In this document: positions 51,346-59,719 of the stretch, piece after piece
Layout: each line of letters begins with the position of its first letter
Numbering within the stretch: the stretch's first letter is position 1
Source of the DNA: CAZDWZ01 sp964509425
GTDB taxonomy: Bacteria > Bdellovibrionota_C > UBA2361 > SZUA-149 > CAZDWZ01
Assembly (NCBI GenBank): GCA_964509425.1
Contig: CAZDWZ010000003.1
Span: 186,001-250,000, forward strand
Length of the DNA: 64,000 nt
Direction: 5' to 3'
Notes under the pieces: model-generated
The model's database searches: none
What the model was told of the DNA's origin: nothing
The model's input: the letters and a program-made list of their open reading frames with translations, nothing else
Made by a program: the position numbers and the translations under genes

Positions 51346-51798
51346 ATGTTTCGAAGAGTGTTCTTCGCGTTTGCGTTTCTGATGACTTGCTCTTGCATGT
51401 CGGCAGCCGATCACAACCGGTCGCTCCATTCTGCGAACGACCGTGATCTGACTCTTGGGGTCGTGCAGAAGGAAATCACCCGGGGCATGGCTCAAGCGGA
51501 GATCGTGCAGGCCCTCGGTTCTCCAAACATCATCACCAAGGACAACGAAGGTCACGAAACTTGGGTCTACGACAAGATTGCCACGGAGGCGTCCTACTCT
51601 TCTGACCGCGGCGGAATTGCCGGCGCTGGTGGGGGAGCAGGAACTCCCGGAAGCTCTTTGATATTGGGAGGGATCTTCGGCGATTACAATCGCGCTGCCG
51701 GGGCATCCGCGACAACGCAGCGCACCCTCACCGTAGTGATCAAGTTCGACAAGGGGCAGCGGGTGAGAGATTTTTCGTATCACACGAGCAAGTTCTGA
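51346..51798 (+). CDS. Secreted protein with SmpA/BamE-like motif
   Basis: 150 residues from the ATG at 51346 (GGAGGAG just upstream). Hydrophobic signal with C-S-C near residue 16, so it may be a lipoprotein, although the lipobox is atypical. The core I-T-R-G-M-A-Q-A-E-I-V-Q-A-L-G-S-P-N-I-I-T-K and W-V-Y-D-K-I-A is like the SmpA/OmlA (BamE) domain. The middle is Gly-rich. It lies between the DAHP synthase gene and a second lipoprotein gene, with short gaps, so these two small envelope proteins are likely co-expressed. Confidence 0.65.
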   Translation: MFRRVFFAFAFLMTCSCMSAADHNRSLHSANDRDLTLGVVQKEITRGMAQAEIVQALGSPNIITKDNEGHETWVYDKIATEASYSSDRGGIAGAGGGAGTPGSSLILGGIFGDYNRAAGASATTQRTLTVVIKFDKGQRVRDFSYHTSKF

Positions 51799-51808
51799 GC
51801 GGGTTCTG

Positions 51809-52330
51809 ATGGATTACGGCCGCCGATATTCAGCGCTGATGTTTCTCGGGATGGGGGTTCTCGCACTTGCGTCATGCGCGCCCTACGCCCCGCGCCCGGT
51901 GCGCACCCAGCTTCAGATTCGAGAATTTCAAACTCGGACCTATCAACGCGGCAACCTCTCCACCATTCAAGCGATGAAAGCCGTCATCGACGTTTTGCAA
52001 GACGAGGGATATCTGATTCGGAATGCCGATAAAGACCTTGGCTACGTCGTGGCATCGCGAGAGAACGATGTCGAGAACCGGTGGGATTCGGCATTCTCGA
52101 TTCTCTCGGAGGGGGCGGACGCGCGATTTGCTAAAAATTCGGTTCTTGAAAGCTCCGTCAGCGTGAGTGAGATTAATTCTGAAATCAGAATCCGGGCGGT
52201 TTTTCAAAGCAAGATCGTCGACAACCAGGGCGGAACGCTGCAAGTCGAGCAGGTCGAAGATCCTGTGTTTTATCAAGCCTTCTTCTCGAAGATCGACAAG
52301 GGCATTTTTATTCAACAACAGCGCTTTTAG
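51809..52330 (+). CDS. Putative outer-membrane lipoprotein
   Basis: 173 residues. Signal with the lipobox L-A-S-C (Cys about 23), then a polar region starting A-P-Y-A-P-R-P. The C-terminal part has a helix-strand pattern: S-T-I-Q-A-M-K-A-V-I-D-V-L-Q-D-E-G-Y-L-I-R and then Y-V-V-A-S. No named family recognised. It starts 10 bp after the previous gene's stop, so the two are likely co-transcribed. Confidence 0.65.
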   Translation: MDYGRRYSALMFLGMGVLALASCAPYAPRPVRTQLQIREFQTRTYQRGNLSTIQAMKAVIDVLQDEGYLIRNADKDLGYVVASRENDVENRWDSAFSILSEGADARFAKNSVLESSVSVSEINSEIRIRAVFQSKIVDNQGGTLQVEQVEDPVFYQAFFSKIDKGIFIQQQRF

Positions 52331-52492
52331 CTCGCCGACACGCAAACACGCGCTGCCCGACCCTCCCCCGTGCTGCATTTTTCTGGCGCGGCTTTTTTTG
52401 ATTAATTGAATCACCCTCAACAGAATTCGCAATAACATCTGCGCACGATGGCTGTGCAATAAAAATTAGCGATTCTCGAGAAGGGTGTGTTT

Positions 52493-53161
52493 ATGTCCAA
52501 AAAACGCGCGCCGGCGTTTGCCTGTTTGGCAATCGTCCTTCTGTTCTTCAGTGTTCCGATTGTTTCTTCGCAGATGTTGCCCTCAACAAGTGCGTCGCAG
52601 GTCCAAGCAGTGCCCGCCCCCGTACCGATGCCCAGCATATTGCGGGTCAGCGTCACTGGTGGAACAGACGATCTCGGATTTCTGGCATTTCCGGGAAACT
52701 TTCAGGCCATACGTGCCATTGCGACGAGACGGCTCGCGAATTTCATCGGCCCATATGCTCCGCTCTTTGCGCTCTTCTCGGGCACTCTCCCAATTCTTAC
52801 TGCGGTGACTGACACCAACCCCGCAGTGGATTTTGTAGATTTGGTGAACCAGCTTTTTGCCGACGCACCGGCGAACATTCATGTGATTGTCGCGCAACTG
52901 AGCGAGTGGAATGGTGCGGTTGCCACTTCGCTCATCGAAGATAAGCAGCCGAGAGTGGTGCTTATCCAATTTGCACTTGCCAACAAACCGCCCCAGTTAA
53001 ACTCCGGACCCTATGTGATCATTTTTCGGAACGACTCGATGCTCGGCGCTATTGTTCAACTGCTTCAATCGATTCTCAGCACCGCGGCGGAGGAGTTAGG
53101 CGCGACACTCGGAGATTTAAGCGTGCCGGAAGATATTGAAGAAACGATCGTGCTTGAGTGA
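52493..53161 (+). CDS. Secreted protein of unknown function
   Basis: 222 residues from the ATG at 52493 (AGAAGGG upstream; an in-frame GTG lies at 52487). Signal peptide about 1-27. The mature part starts Pro-rich, then has a hydrophobic, beta/alpha-like body with I-L-R-V-S-V-T-G-G-T-D-D-L-G-F and F-A-L-A-N-K-P-P. No motif or family recognised. A 160-bp gap before it has a T-rich run after GC-rich DNA (about 52350-52395) that may end the lipoprotein transcript. Confidence 0.5.
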   Translation: MSKKRAPAFACLAIVLLFFSVPIVSSQMLPSTSASQVQAVPAPVPMPSILRVSVTGGTDDLGFLAFPGNFQAIRAIATRRLANFIGPYAPLFALFSGTLPILTAVTDTNPAVDFVDLVNQLFADAPANIHVIVAQLSEWNGAVATSLIEDKQPRVVLIQFALANKPPQLNSGPYVIIFRNDSMLGAIVQLLQSILSTAAEELGATLGDLSVPEDIEETIVLE

Positions 53162-53170
53162 ACGATATTC

Positions 53171-54019
53171 TTAATGTGCAATTGATCTTGGTAGCGTCCC
53201 ACCCATGACATCGGCGAGTGATTGCACGACGAGGAAGGCTTGCGGGTCAAGCTCTCGAACAATCGTCTTGATTTTCGAAATTTCGAGTCGAGTGATGACG
53301 CAATAGATGATTTCCTTTTGATCGCCTGAAACTCCACCCCAACCCGCAAAAATCGTCACGCTTCTATTGAGGTCGTTCGTGATGGCGGCGCGAATGAGTG
53401 CATTTTTCTCGGAGATAATCGTAACTGCCGTGTATTCGTCGATCCCATGGATGATAAAATCGAGAGTTCTTGCAGCGGTGAAATAGGTGAGGATCGAGTA
53501 CAGCGCGGACTCGACACCGAGCACCGCAATCGCGGTCAAGAAAAGCACGATGTTAAAGATGAGGATGACATCACCGAGGCGCACCAGAGAGCTTTTTTTA
53601 CTTATGAGAAGTGCAGCGATTTCGGTTCCGTCGAGAACGGCACCCCCTCGAACGGCAAAGCCGATTCCGGCGCCGATGAAGAATCCGCCAAAAACAGCGG
53701 TGAGGAGTCGATCCGGGGTAACATCGGGATAGTGGATCAGAGAGAGCGCGAGGGACAGTCCGATTATTGCGAGAGAACTTCGGACGGCAAACGCCGGACC
53801 CAGCTGCCGGTAGCCCAAAATGATGAAAGGAAAATTAATGAGCGGGATTAACAGTGAAAGCGGAAATCCGGTTATCTTGGCGAGCAACATACAGACTCCG
53901 GTTATCCCGCCGTCGATGAAGTTGCTGGATGCGAGAAATCCGTGGAGACCCATGCCGGCAGAGAGAATTCCCATGATAATAAGAAAGGCGTTCGAGGATT
54001 CTTTGATAACTTGTTTCAT
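53171..54019 (-). CDS. YitT family membrane protein
   Basis: 282 residues from the ATG at 54019. Five to six hydrophobic segments (about 10-175) precede a soluble DUF2179-type domain (about 195-270). Family blocks: N-F-I-D-G-G-I-T-G-V, P-L-I-N-F-P-F-I-I-L-G-Y, G-A-G-I-G-F-A-V-R-G-G-A-V-L-D-G-T-E and Y-T-A-V-T-I-I-S-E-K. Role unknown; possibly a small-solute transporter. It is convergent with the secreted unknown gene (9-bp gap) and divergent from the RRM-bS18 gene. Confidence 0.88.
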   Translation of the reverse strand: MKQVIKESSNAFLIIMGILSAGMGLHGFLASSNFIDGGITGVCMLLAKITGFPLSLLIPLINFPFIILGYRQLGPAFAVRSSLAIIGLSLALSLIHYPDVTPDRLLTAVFGGFFIGAGIGFAVRGGAVLDGTEIAALLISKKSSLVRLGDVILIFNIVLFLTAIAVLGVESALYSILTYFTAARTLDFIIHGIDEYTAVTIISEKNALIRAAITNDLNRSVTIFAGWGGVSGDQKEIIYCVITRLEISKIKTIVRELDPQAFLVVQSLADVMGGTLPRSIAH

Positions 54020-54234
54020 TGCTTGAGAGTTTGCTGCGTAGAGGGCGGATTTGAAAAGCAATTTAAGCAGTTATGTTAACCTAGCAAAATGCTCGGAATA
54101 ATCGTTGGGCCTCGCCGTCTTGCCTTCTCCGGCTTGACCATCTATTTAAGGGCTCCCCAAACCGTCTGGTCATCCGCCTCTGCTCTCAGCTTTGGCGGAC
54201 CAAATTTGTCGGGTCGGGAATCAATTACACGCTT

Positions 54235-54280
54235 CGGTTCGGTTGCAAACCAAACCGCGTTCCGGCCTTTGTGCCGGACG
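54235..54280 (+). promoter_or_regulatory. Two leader hairpins before the RRM-bS18 gene
   Basis: CGGTTCGGTT (54235-54244) pairs with AACCAAACCG (54248-54257) with one mismatch. CGT-CCGGC (54258-54266) pairs with GCCGG-ACG (54273-54280). They end 33 bp before the ATG and 27 bp before the possible GTG. Ribosomal S6:S18 complexes bind hairpin leaders of their own mRNA in several phyla, so autoregulation is a reasonable but unproven idea. Confidence 0.4.
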
Positions 54281-54312
54281 TTCAAAAGTCGGGAGAGAGT
54301 AACACAGTGAGC

Positions 54313-54891
54313 ATGTCGAAAGTTTTTGTTGGTAATTTCAGCTTCGCCATTGATGATGAAAAGCTACGCGAGTTTTTCTCTCAAGCTGGAAGCGTCCTTT
54401 CTGCGAAAGTAATGAAGGAAGGACATGGGGGACGGTCGCGCGGATTCGGATTCGTCGAATTCGCTTCCCAAGAAGAAGCACAAGAAGCGATCAAGAAATT
54501 TGACGGCACCGTTTGGGAAGGCCGCGTGATCAAGGTCAGTGAAGACCGCAGCACTCGCCGTGAAAGTTCACCCGCATCTGAAGGCGAGCATTCTTCTTCT
54601 TCTTCTGAAGAGGGTGGCTACTCCGGACGATCTTCCGCGCCGATGGGATACTTCAAGGCACAACCGCTCGATGTTGGGTTCCGCCGCAAGAAGAAGATGG
54701 ATCCGTTCGTCGAAGACACCAAGCTTCAAGTCGATTATAAAGATCCGAAGCTCCTCACCCGTTTCGTCAGTGAACGCGGACGCGTGCTGCCGCGACGGAT
54801 GACCGGTCTTAGCGCTCACCATCAACGGATGGTTACCCGCGCAATCAAGAGAGCGCAGCACCTCGCATTAATGCCGTACGTTCGCGGCTAA
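54313..54891 (+). CDS. rpsR: RRM domain fused to ribosomal protein bS18
   Basis: 192 residues in three parts. Residues 1-80 are an RRM RNA-binding domain with RNP2 V-F-V-G-N-F and RNP1 R-G-F-G-F-V-E-F. Residues 81-120 are a Ser/Glu/Gly-rich linker. Residues about 122-192 match bS18, including F-R-R-K-K-K, V-D-Y-K-D, R-G-R-V-L-P-R-R-M-T-G, Q-R-M-V-T-R-A-I-K-R-A-Q-H-L-A-L-M-P-Y. It is outside the usual rpsF-ssb-rpsR-rplI context. GGGAGAG suits the GTG at 54307 better than the ATG at 54313; both keep the RRM. It may be the cell's only bS18. Confidence 0.9.
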   Translation: MSKVFVGNFSFAIDDEKLREFFSQAGSVLSAKVMKEGHGGRSRGFGFVEFASQEEAQEAIKKFDGTVWEGRVIKVSEDRSTRRESSPASEGEHSSSSSEEGGYSGRSSAPMGYFKAQPLDVGFRRKKKMDPFVEDTKLQVDYKDPKLLTRFVSERGRVLPRRMTGLSAHHQRMVTRAIKRAQHLALMPYVRG

Positions 54892-54919
54892 AACTGTTCG
54901 CTTCCGAGCGGCTGTTTTC

Positions 54920-55639
54920 TCAAGACCGAGTGGGGCGGCGCTTGCCGCCGCTCCGCGCTGGTGCCGGTGCAGACCAAGTCGGATCTCCGGGAATCTGAAA
55001 CACCGCTTCCTGACCCTTGATCACCTCTTCCAGATCCGCGGCATCGCACAATTGCTGAATCACGTGTTTGATACGATGACCACTGGCTTCGATGAGCCGG
55101 AGCGCTTCGCGCTGCTCTTCCGCAAGCGATCCGCCGGTTTTCAGGAGATAGGCGCCGCCGAGTACTGCGCCAAGAGGGTTGTTGATTTCATGTCGCAGCG
55201 TCGCCAATAACAGTCGAATCGTTTTCATTCTCGATTCTCGATCGCGAGCCTCCGCCACTCGACGCTCGAGCTCCTTCCGAGAGATGAGCGCTTCGAGCAT
55301 GGGAATAAAAAGAGGTTCCGTGACCTGACGCTTGGAGAGGAAATGCTGAGCTCCGGCAACGACCGCTTGCGCGGGAAGCTCTGGAGCATCATCAGCACTC
55401 ACGGCGAGGACAGCAGCTTCTTGGAGCTTTGGGTGATCAAAGAGGCTCGCTCCGAGCCCATCCGGCAGATGTTGATCGAGAATGACAAGAGAGAGAACCT
55501 CTTTTGATTGATCGAGGAATGCCCTTGCCTCTGCGATAGTCTTCGCGTGAAACAAACGAGCATCTCTCCGCCACCCGCGGAGGCGAATTTCGACGACCTT
55601 TTGAAAACTCAGGTCATCTTCGACTACTAATACGTTCAT
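54920..55639 (-). CDS. Receiver-HisKA protein lacking a catalytic kinase domain
   Basis: 239 residues from the ATG at 55639. Receiver domain (about 1-118) with acidic pair Asp8/Asp9, phosphoacceptor Asp55 in V-I-L-D-Q-H and Lys103. A linker precedes a HisKA dimerisation helix pair with the H-box L-R-H-E-I-N-N-P-L (His150) and a second helix to about 205. No HATPase_c N-, G- or F-box follows; the end is Pro/Ser/Arg-rich. Both phosphoacceptors are present without a kinase domain, so it could act as a phosphotransfer relay, like an Hpt. Confidence 0.8.
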   Translation of the reverse strand: MNVLVVEDDLSFQKVVEIRLRGWRRDARLFHAKTIAEARAFLDQSKEVLSLVILDQHLPDGLGASLFDHPKLQEAAVLAVSADDAPELPAQAVVAGAQHFLSKRQVTEPLFIPMLEALISRKELERRVAEARDRESRMKTIRLLLATLRHEINNPLGAVLGGAYLLKTGGSLAEEQREALRLIEASGHRIKHVIQQLCDAADLEEVIKGQEAVFQIPGDPTWSAPAPARSGGKRRPTRS

Positions 55640-55807
55640 TCCGGCACGTGTTGGGTAGATGATTCTCAAACATTTAGATGCTCATTTCCCAATCCCTATT
55701 CTCAAAAAGGACCGGGTCAACGAATAAACTCCCGAGAACGCTGACAACTGGGGTATTTTGGCGGAAGTCGACGCGAAAGCGCGGCGCGGCGGGGAGCCTG
55801 TCACCGG

Positions 55808-56605
55808 TCATTTGGGGTCTTTGAGATGGAGGCGGACCTGCTGGTCAATGAGCGCCGTGGGCTGTGCTCCTCGAATAAAAACCCCTTCATATTTGCCTGA
55901 ATCCATCAAGCGTCCGACAAAAACCCCCGGCGCTCCTTTGGCGCCCAGCTCTACTCCTTCTTGTCGATCGGCAAGAATCTCAGGTTCATATTTCTTCGAT
56001 TCGAGACACTGAAGCAGCTTGGGAGCTGCCGCGGAGTCGTACCGCCGCGCGAGCGACTCGAAATTCCCTTCGTCGATAAGCGATTCATTTTCGACGAAGA
56101 GGTCGAACATCTTCCAGTAGCTACCGCTCTCGCCCGCACAATGGGCGAGCGCTGCCGCGGCAGCAGACGAAGAATTAAGATCGAGTGGAAAATCTCGTAA
56201 AACGAGTTGCACGCGCTCGTCGGAAGCATATCGGTCTCGGAGGTCTCGAAAAGTCGTCTTATGAAACATACGGCACGGGCGGCATTGAAAATCCGAGAAC
56301 ACCATCACCAAGACCTGTGAGTTTTTCTTCCCATAGAATGGATCGTCGACAAACGCGGGGCCGAGCGAATACGTGCGTGGGACAATTGCTTGCTCCGGTT
56401 CTCCGGACTTTGCTGTACGCGAGGTCACCGCCTCTTCGTGATCGTGCAGCCGGCCTTCGAAGGCGTCCAGTTTTTCGGCGAGCGCTTGCACCTCAGCTCT
56501 CAGCTGCGCGTGCTCCTTCGAATCGTTCGTACATCCGAGGAAAAGAGCGGACAAAACGAAGGCGGCGCGACCGCAAGCAAATAAGCGAGAGTGAGCAAAT
56601 TTCAT
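55808..56605 (-). CDS. DsbA-like thiol:disulfide lipoprotein
   Basis: 265 residues. Signal with lipobox L-F-L-G-C (Cys25), a coiled-coil (about 33-60, L-R-A-E-V-Q-A-L-A-E-K-L) and a thioredoxin-like domain of the DsbA/Thioredoxin_4 type, with active site C-R-P-C (108-111) in F-S-D-F-Q-C-R-P-C. Later A-K-G-A-P-G-V-F-V-G has the cis-Pro region. Acts at the periplasmic side, likely as oxidase or isomerase. Its ATG overlaps the comF stop (ATGA), so it is coupled to comF. Confidence 0.85.
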   Translation of the reverse strand: MKFAHSRLFACGRAAFVLSALFLGCTNDSKEHAQLRAEVQALAEKLDAFEGRLHDHEEAVTSRTAKSGEPEQAIVPRTYSLGPAFVDDPFYGKKNSQVLVMVFSDFQCRPCRMFHKTTFRDLRDRYASDERVQLVLRDFPLDLNSSSAAAAALAHCAGESGSYWKMFDLFVENESLIDEGNFESLARRYDSAAAPKLLQCLESKKYEPEILADRQEGVELGAKGAPGVFVGRLMDSGKYEGVFIRGAQPTALIDQQVRLHLKDPK

Positions 56606-57417
56606 GCGGCGATTACGCCAGACGGCGCGTTTAGTTCGAGATCCATTCCGTTTCGATATTTCGCAAAATTCTTTGCTCTACAAACTGTTTGTACGAATAC
56701 ACCCGTGGCGCCTGCCTCAAGAAGGGACCTGGCCGCGCTGTTGATCGTGGCTCCTGTTGTGACGACGTCGTCGATCAACAATATGGACTTGCCGCAAACG
56801 ACGCGCGGATCCGCCCGGTAAATATTCGCTACATTCAACTTGCGCGCAAGGACCGAGGTGAGCGCGGCCTGTGGTTCTCGGGCTCCGGCGGTGAATATTC
56901 CCTTTGTTGAGAATTCGACTCCGAGGCGCTTCGCGAGATAGTGACCGAGAATTGCGGTCGGCTGGAATCCTCTCCGGAAAAATGCCGCTCGTGACGTTGG
57001 GATGGTGAGAAGTATATCGGGAATGATGCTCAGGCGTGCACCGGATCGGAGACGCCACCGTTCACAGATCATATCCGCAAACAATCGGCCGAGAGATTGA
57101 CGGGACGCATACTTAAAAACCTTCATCAAGGCTTCGGCTTTTCCCTCGTACCAGTAGAGCGACCGGAGCTCAGTGAACGAATTTGGCGAGGCAAGACATC
57201 CTTCACAAACTTCAGTGGGCTGCAGCACCGGCGTTTGGCACCAAGCGCACCCCTCCGGGACGAACTCGCCCCCGTTTGTCCAAGGGCAGCAGAAATCACA
57301 GAGCGGGTTCGTAAGCCGGCCGGATGGTGTTGCTCGAATCGAAGCCGAACAGACGGCGCAGACTTGTGGAAATAAAAATTCTACTCCGCTTCGGAGGGCC
57401 TCTACGATGTCTCTCAC
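56602..57417 (-). CDS. comF: ComF family phosphoribosyltransferase-fold protein
   Basis: 271 residues from the GTG at 57417. This GTG forms a GTGA overlap with the stop of the TPR gene, whereas the longer frame to 57483 would overlap it by 70 bp. A zinc-finger-like N-terminus has C-x-x-C pairs (V-C-A-V-C, L-C-D-F-C, C-A-W-C), and then a PRT-fold domain with the PRPP-type loop I-L-L-I-D-D-V-V-T-T-G-A-T. ComF proteins take part in DNA uptake. It sits near a comEC gene at 59.7-61.2 kb. Confidence 0.88.
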   Translation of the reverse strand: MRDIVEALRSGVEFLFPQVCAVCSASIRATPSGRLTNPLCDFCCPWTNGGEFVPEGCAWCQTPVLQPTEVCEGCLASPNSFTELRSLYWYEGKAEALMKVFKYASRQSLGRLFADMICERWRLRSGARLSIIPDILLTIPTSRAAFFRRGFQPTAILGHYLAKRLGVEFSTKGIFTAGAREPQAALTSVLARKLNVANIYRADPRVVCGKSILLIDDVVTTGATINSAARSLLEAGATGVFVQTVCRAKNFAKYRNGMDLELNAPSGVIAA

Positions 57418-58763
57418 GGGGTGGATAGTTCGGGCGCCGATTGCCACTCGATCGCTCGCCGAGTCTTCAATCGCGAAACCCAATGTTCACGGTGCTCACC
57501 CTCGTTTCCCTTTGGACTGAACAGTGAATACCCCGGGAGTCGTTTATCTCCGGAGAGATTTTGAAACAGCTCTTGGAAAGCTGCGTCGACCTCTCCTTCG
57601 CGGTAAGTGAGCCACGAATCGATTATATCGAGCCCAAAACCAAGACCATGCTCTTTCGCGACGACGGCATCGATCTTCCGCCGCTCACTCTTCGCTTCAC
57701 TGATGCTCTCGAGAAACACGAGCAGAGCGACGAGGAACATGCGGTTCTCTAGCTGTGTTCGATCAAGGCTGTTGGAATACTCGTCCTGTTGAACGGCGAG
57801 TCGGACCGCAGTAACGGCCTTCGTTGGATCTTCCGCTTGCAACCAAAGGTCTGCGAGCAGCTCTAAATCATTCACGGAGCGACCGGACTTGAAGGCTCGA
57901 ATGAGATGTTTTGCGGCAAGCTCGGGACGAAGTGATTCGCGCTCCTCTACCGCGAGGAGCCTGAGCGCCTCGGGGAAGTCCCGATGTCTCCCGAGAATCT
58001 CTTCGATAGCCTTCCGACGTTCTTTTCCAGGCTCTGGATACCGCTGCGTCACCGCGCGCACTTCGAGATCAGCCAACTCTTCTTGGAGTCTGGTTTGCTC
58101 CGCTCCCTTAGAGGCGCGGAGGAGCTGCATCTGATATTCGACGGCGTTATCGTATCGCTCGAGAACACGGCAACAGTCGACCATTCCTCCCAACGCCCGC
58201 GGGCTCCTTGGCTCCCTTCGGAGAATCAACTGATAATTATCGAAGGCTCCGGTGATATTCCCGAGCTCAACGTTTAGTTCGGCCGCGAGAAAAAGTATCT
58301 CGAGATTGGATTTGTCCTTGGTTCGGGCATCTTCGAGGACCTGGAGCGCCTCATGCGGCTTCCCTTCGTCAAGGTAAGACTCGGCGAGCTCAATCCTCGC
58401 GATGGTGTCTTGAGGATCTTTCGCGAGGATTTTTTGGAGACGTTCTCTCGCGGCCGGGAGCAGACCAGCGGCCAGCTGTTCGCGTGCAGCTACAACGAGC
58501 GCACGATGCTCTTCGATCTGCTTTTCTCTGCGATCGGAGCGCCGCAATCTCATCAGGTATTCCATGTCGAAAATGAATGCGAGCAAAGCGGTGATTGTGG
58601 CCCCAGAACAGAACACGACGATGAGCGTCAGTGCGAGCGGCGGCGAAACGGAGCTTGCGCCTCCGTAATTCACCGGAACAGAATGCGGGTTTAAATAAAA
58701 GACGTAGCTGACGATCGCAACGATGAACAGTGAGATTACAAGCTTAAGAACTCTCCTCGGCAT
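57414..58763 (-). CDS. LapA-LapB-like fusion, membrane TPR protein
   Basis: 449 residues. The N-terminus (about 5-95) has two membrane segments and N-P-H-S-V-P-V-N-Y, like LapA (DUF1049). The rest has TPR-like helices (about 95-330), for example L-A-E-S-Y-L-D-E-G-K-P-H-E-A-L-Q-V-L, as in LapB/YciM. No C-x-x-C rubredoxin-type metal site of LapB is seen. In Escherichia coli LapA and LapB are separate neighbours that tune LPS synthesis through LpxC. A fused single chain is the simplest reading. Confidence 0.75.
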   Translation of the reverse strand: MPRRVLKLVISLFIVAIVSYVFYLNPHSVPVNYGGASSVSPPLALTLIVVFCSGATITALLAFIFDMEYLMRLRRSDRREKQIEEHRALVVAAREQLAAGLLPAARERLQKILAKDPQDTIARIELAESYLDEGKPHEALQVLEDARTKDKSNLEILFLAAELNVELGNITGAFDNYQLILRREPRSPRALGGMVDCCRVLERYDNAVEYQMQLLRASKGAEQTRLQEELADLEVRAVTQRYPEPGKERRKAIEEILGRHRDFPEALRLLAVEERESLRPELAAKHLIRAFKSGRSVNDLELLADLWLQAEDPTKAVTAVRLAVQQDEYSNSLDRTQLENRMFLVALLVFLESISEAKSERRKIDAVVAKEHGLGFGLDIIDSWLTYREGEVDAAFQELFQNLSGDKRLPGYSLFSPKGNEGEHREHWVSRLKTRRAIEWQSAPELSTP

Positions 58764-58883
58764 AGTCCCCTTTTAGATCTCGAAATTACTGCCGCCTCTG
58801 ATTGACTCTCGCGCCACCGGCCCTAAGCAATCATATCGGCATCAGTTATCAGATGTTGTCGGAAAACAACATGCTCCTCAAGT

Positions 58884-59711
58884 TCAGCGGTTCGAGACCA
58901 AGGCCAGTTCTCTTTGAAACCGCTTAAATCCACGATTATTTTGGGCCGGATTTCCAACCTTCGGAAGTTTCACGATTCTTTGTTGCATCTCCTGCAATCT
59001 TCGCGTCAGCCAATCGTTCTCGGAAACAACGCCTTTTTCCCGCCGATAACCAATCGACAAAGAAACAATTGCGCCGAGGGTGGAGAATCGCCCCGCTTGC
59101 AGAAGGCAGAGTCCGTAAGCATCAGCCTCAAGCTCCTGGTCGAGCGAAAGCAACGCCAACGGCTGATGATCCGAAAGTGTCTCCGTTTCGTTCACGTGCC
59201 CAAGCAGCTCATGTGACATCTCGTGGCTGAGAATCGCGGCGAGCTCACCTTCCGATTCGAGGCTCGCAGCAAGACCCGTGGAAAGAATGATTGTCTGTGA
59301 TCCGAGAGAAAACGCGTTTGCCGCACCGTCCTTGAGCAGCAGGACCTTCCACGCTCCGGAACGTTGTTCGGATTCGCGTTTCAGGGAGAAGCTTTGCTGG
59401 CAAATAGAATCGGCCTCTGGAAACACCGCAGCGAGTCGATCGGCAACAGATTGGACGTACGCAAGGGGAGCGGCGGAGTCGACGAAGTCGTATTCCTTTT
59501 CCAACCAATCCAACGTTGCAGAAGTCGCGGCCTTCTGTTCGGCGATCTCCGCGTGAAGTCGTGAAGTTCGTGAGCAGGCGGCAAGGAACGCAATGCTGAG
59601 GGTAATCGCCACGATCCGGAACGCGAGAGAAAGCCCGAACACGTTAAAAAAAAAGGCGTCTCTCGCTAAGGAACGGAGACGTTTCAAAATTGCAGGGTCG
59701 GTTCCGAACAT
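58884..59711 (-). CDS. M48-family zinc metalloprotease, putative lipoprotein
   Basis: 275 residues from the ATG at 59711. The frame is open to 59960 but this part overlaps the divergent comEC. A hydrophobic segment ends in F-L-A-A-C, a lipobox-like site. Zinc motif H-E-M-S-H in I-L-S-H-E-M-S-H-E-L-L-G-H and the third ligand in E-L-E-A-D-A-Y-G-L define the M48 fold, as in BepA/LoiP/YcaL-type periplasmic proteases. The C-terminus is short, without the TPRs of BepA. Later starts, such as GTG 59612, are possible. Confidence 0.8.
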   Translation of the reverse strand: MFGTDPAILKRLRSLARDAFFFNVFGLSLAFRIVAITLSIAFLAACSRTSRLHAEIAEQKAATSATLDWLEKEYDFVDSAAPLAYVQSVADRLAAVFPEADSICQQSFSLKRESEQRSGAWKVLLLKDGAANAFSLGSQTIILSTGLAASLESEGELAAILSHEMSHELLGHVNETETLSDHQPLALLSLDQELEADAYGLCLLQAGRFSTLGAIVSLSIGYRREKGVVSENDWLTRRLQEMQQRIVKLPKVGNPAQNNRGFKRFQRELALVSNR

Positions 59712-59719
59712 TGAAGAAA

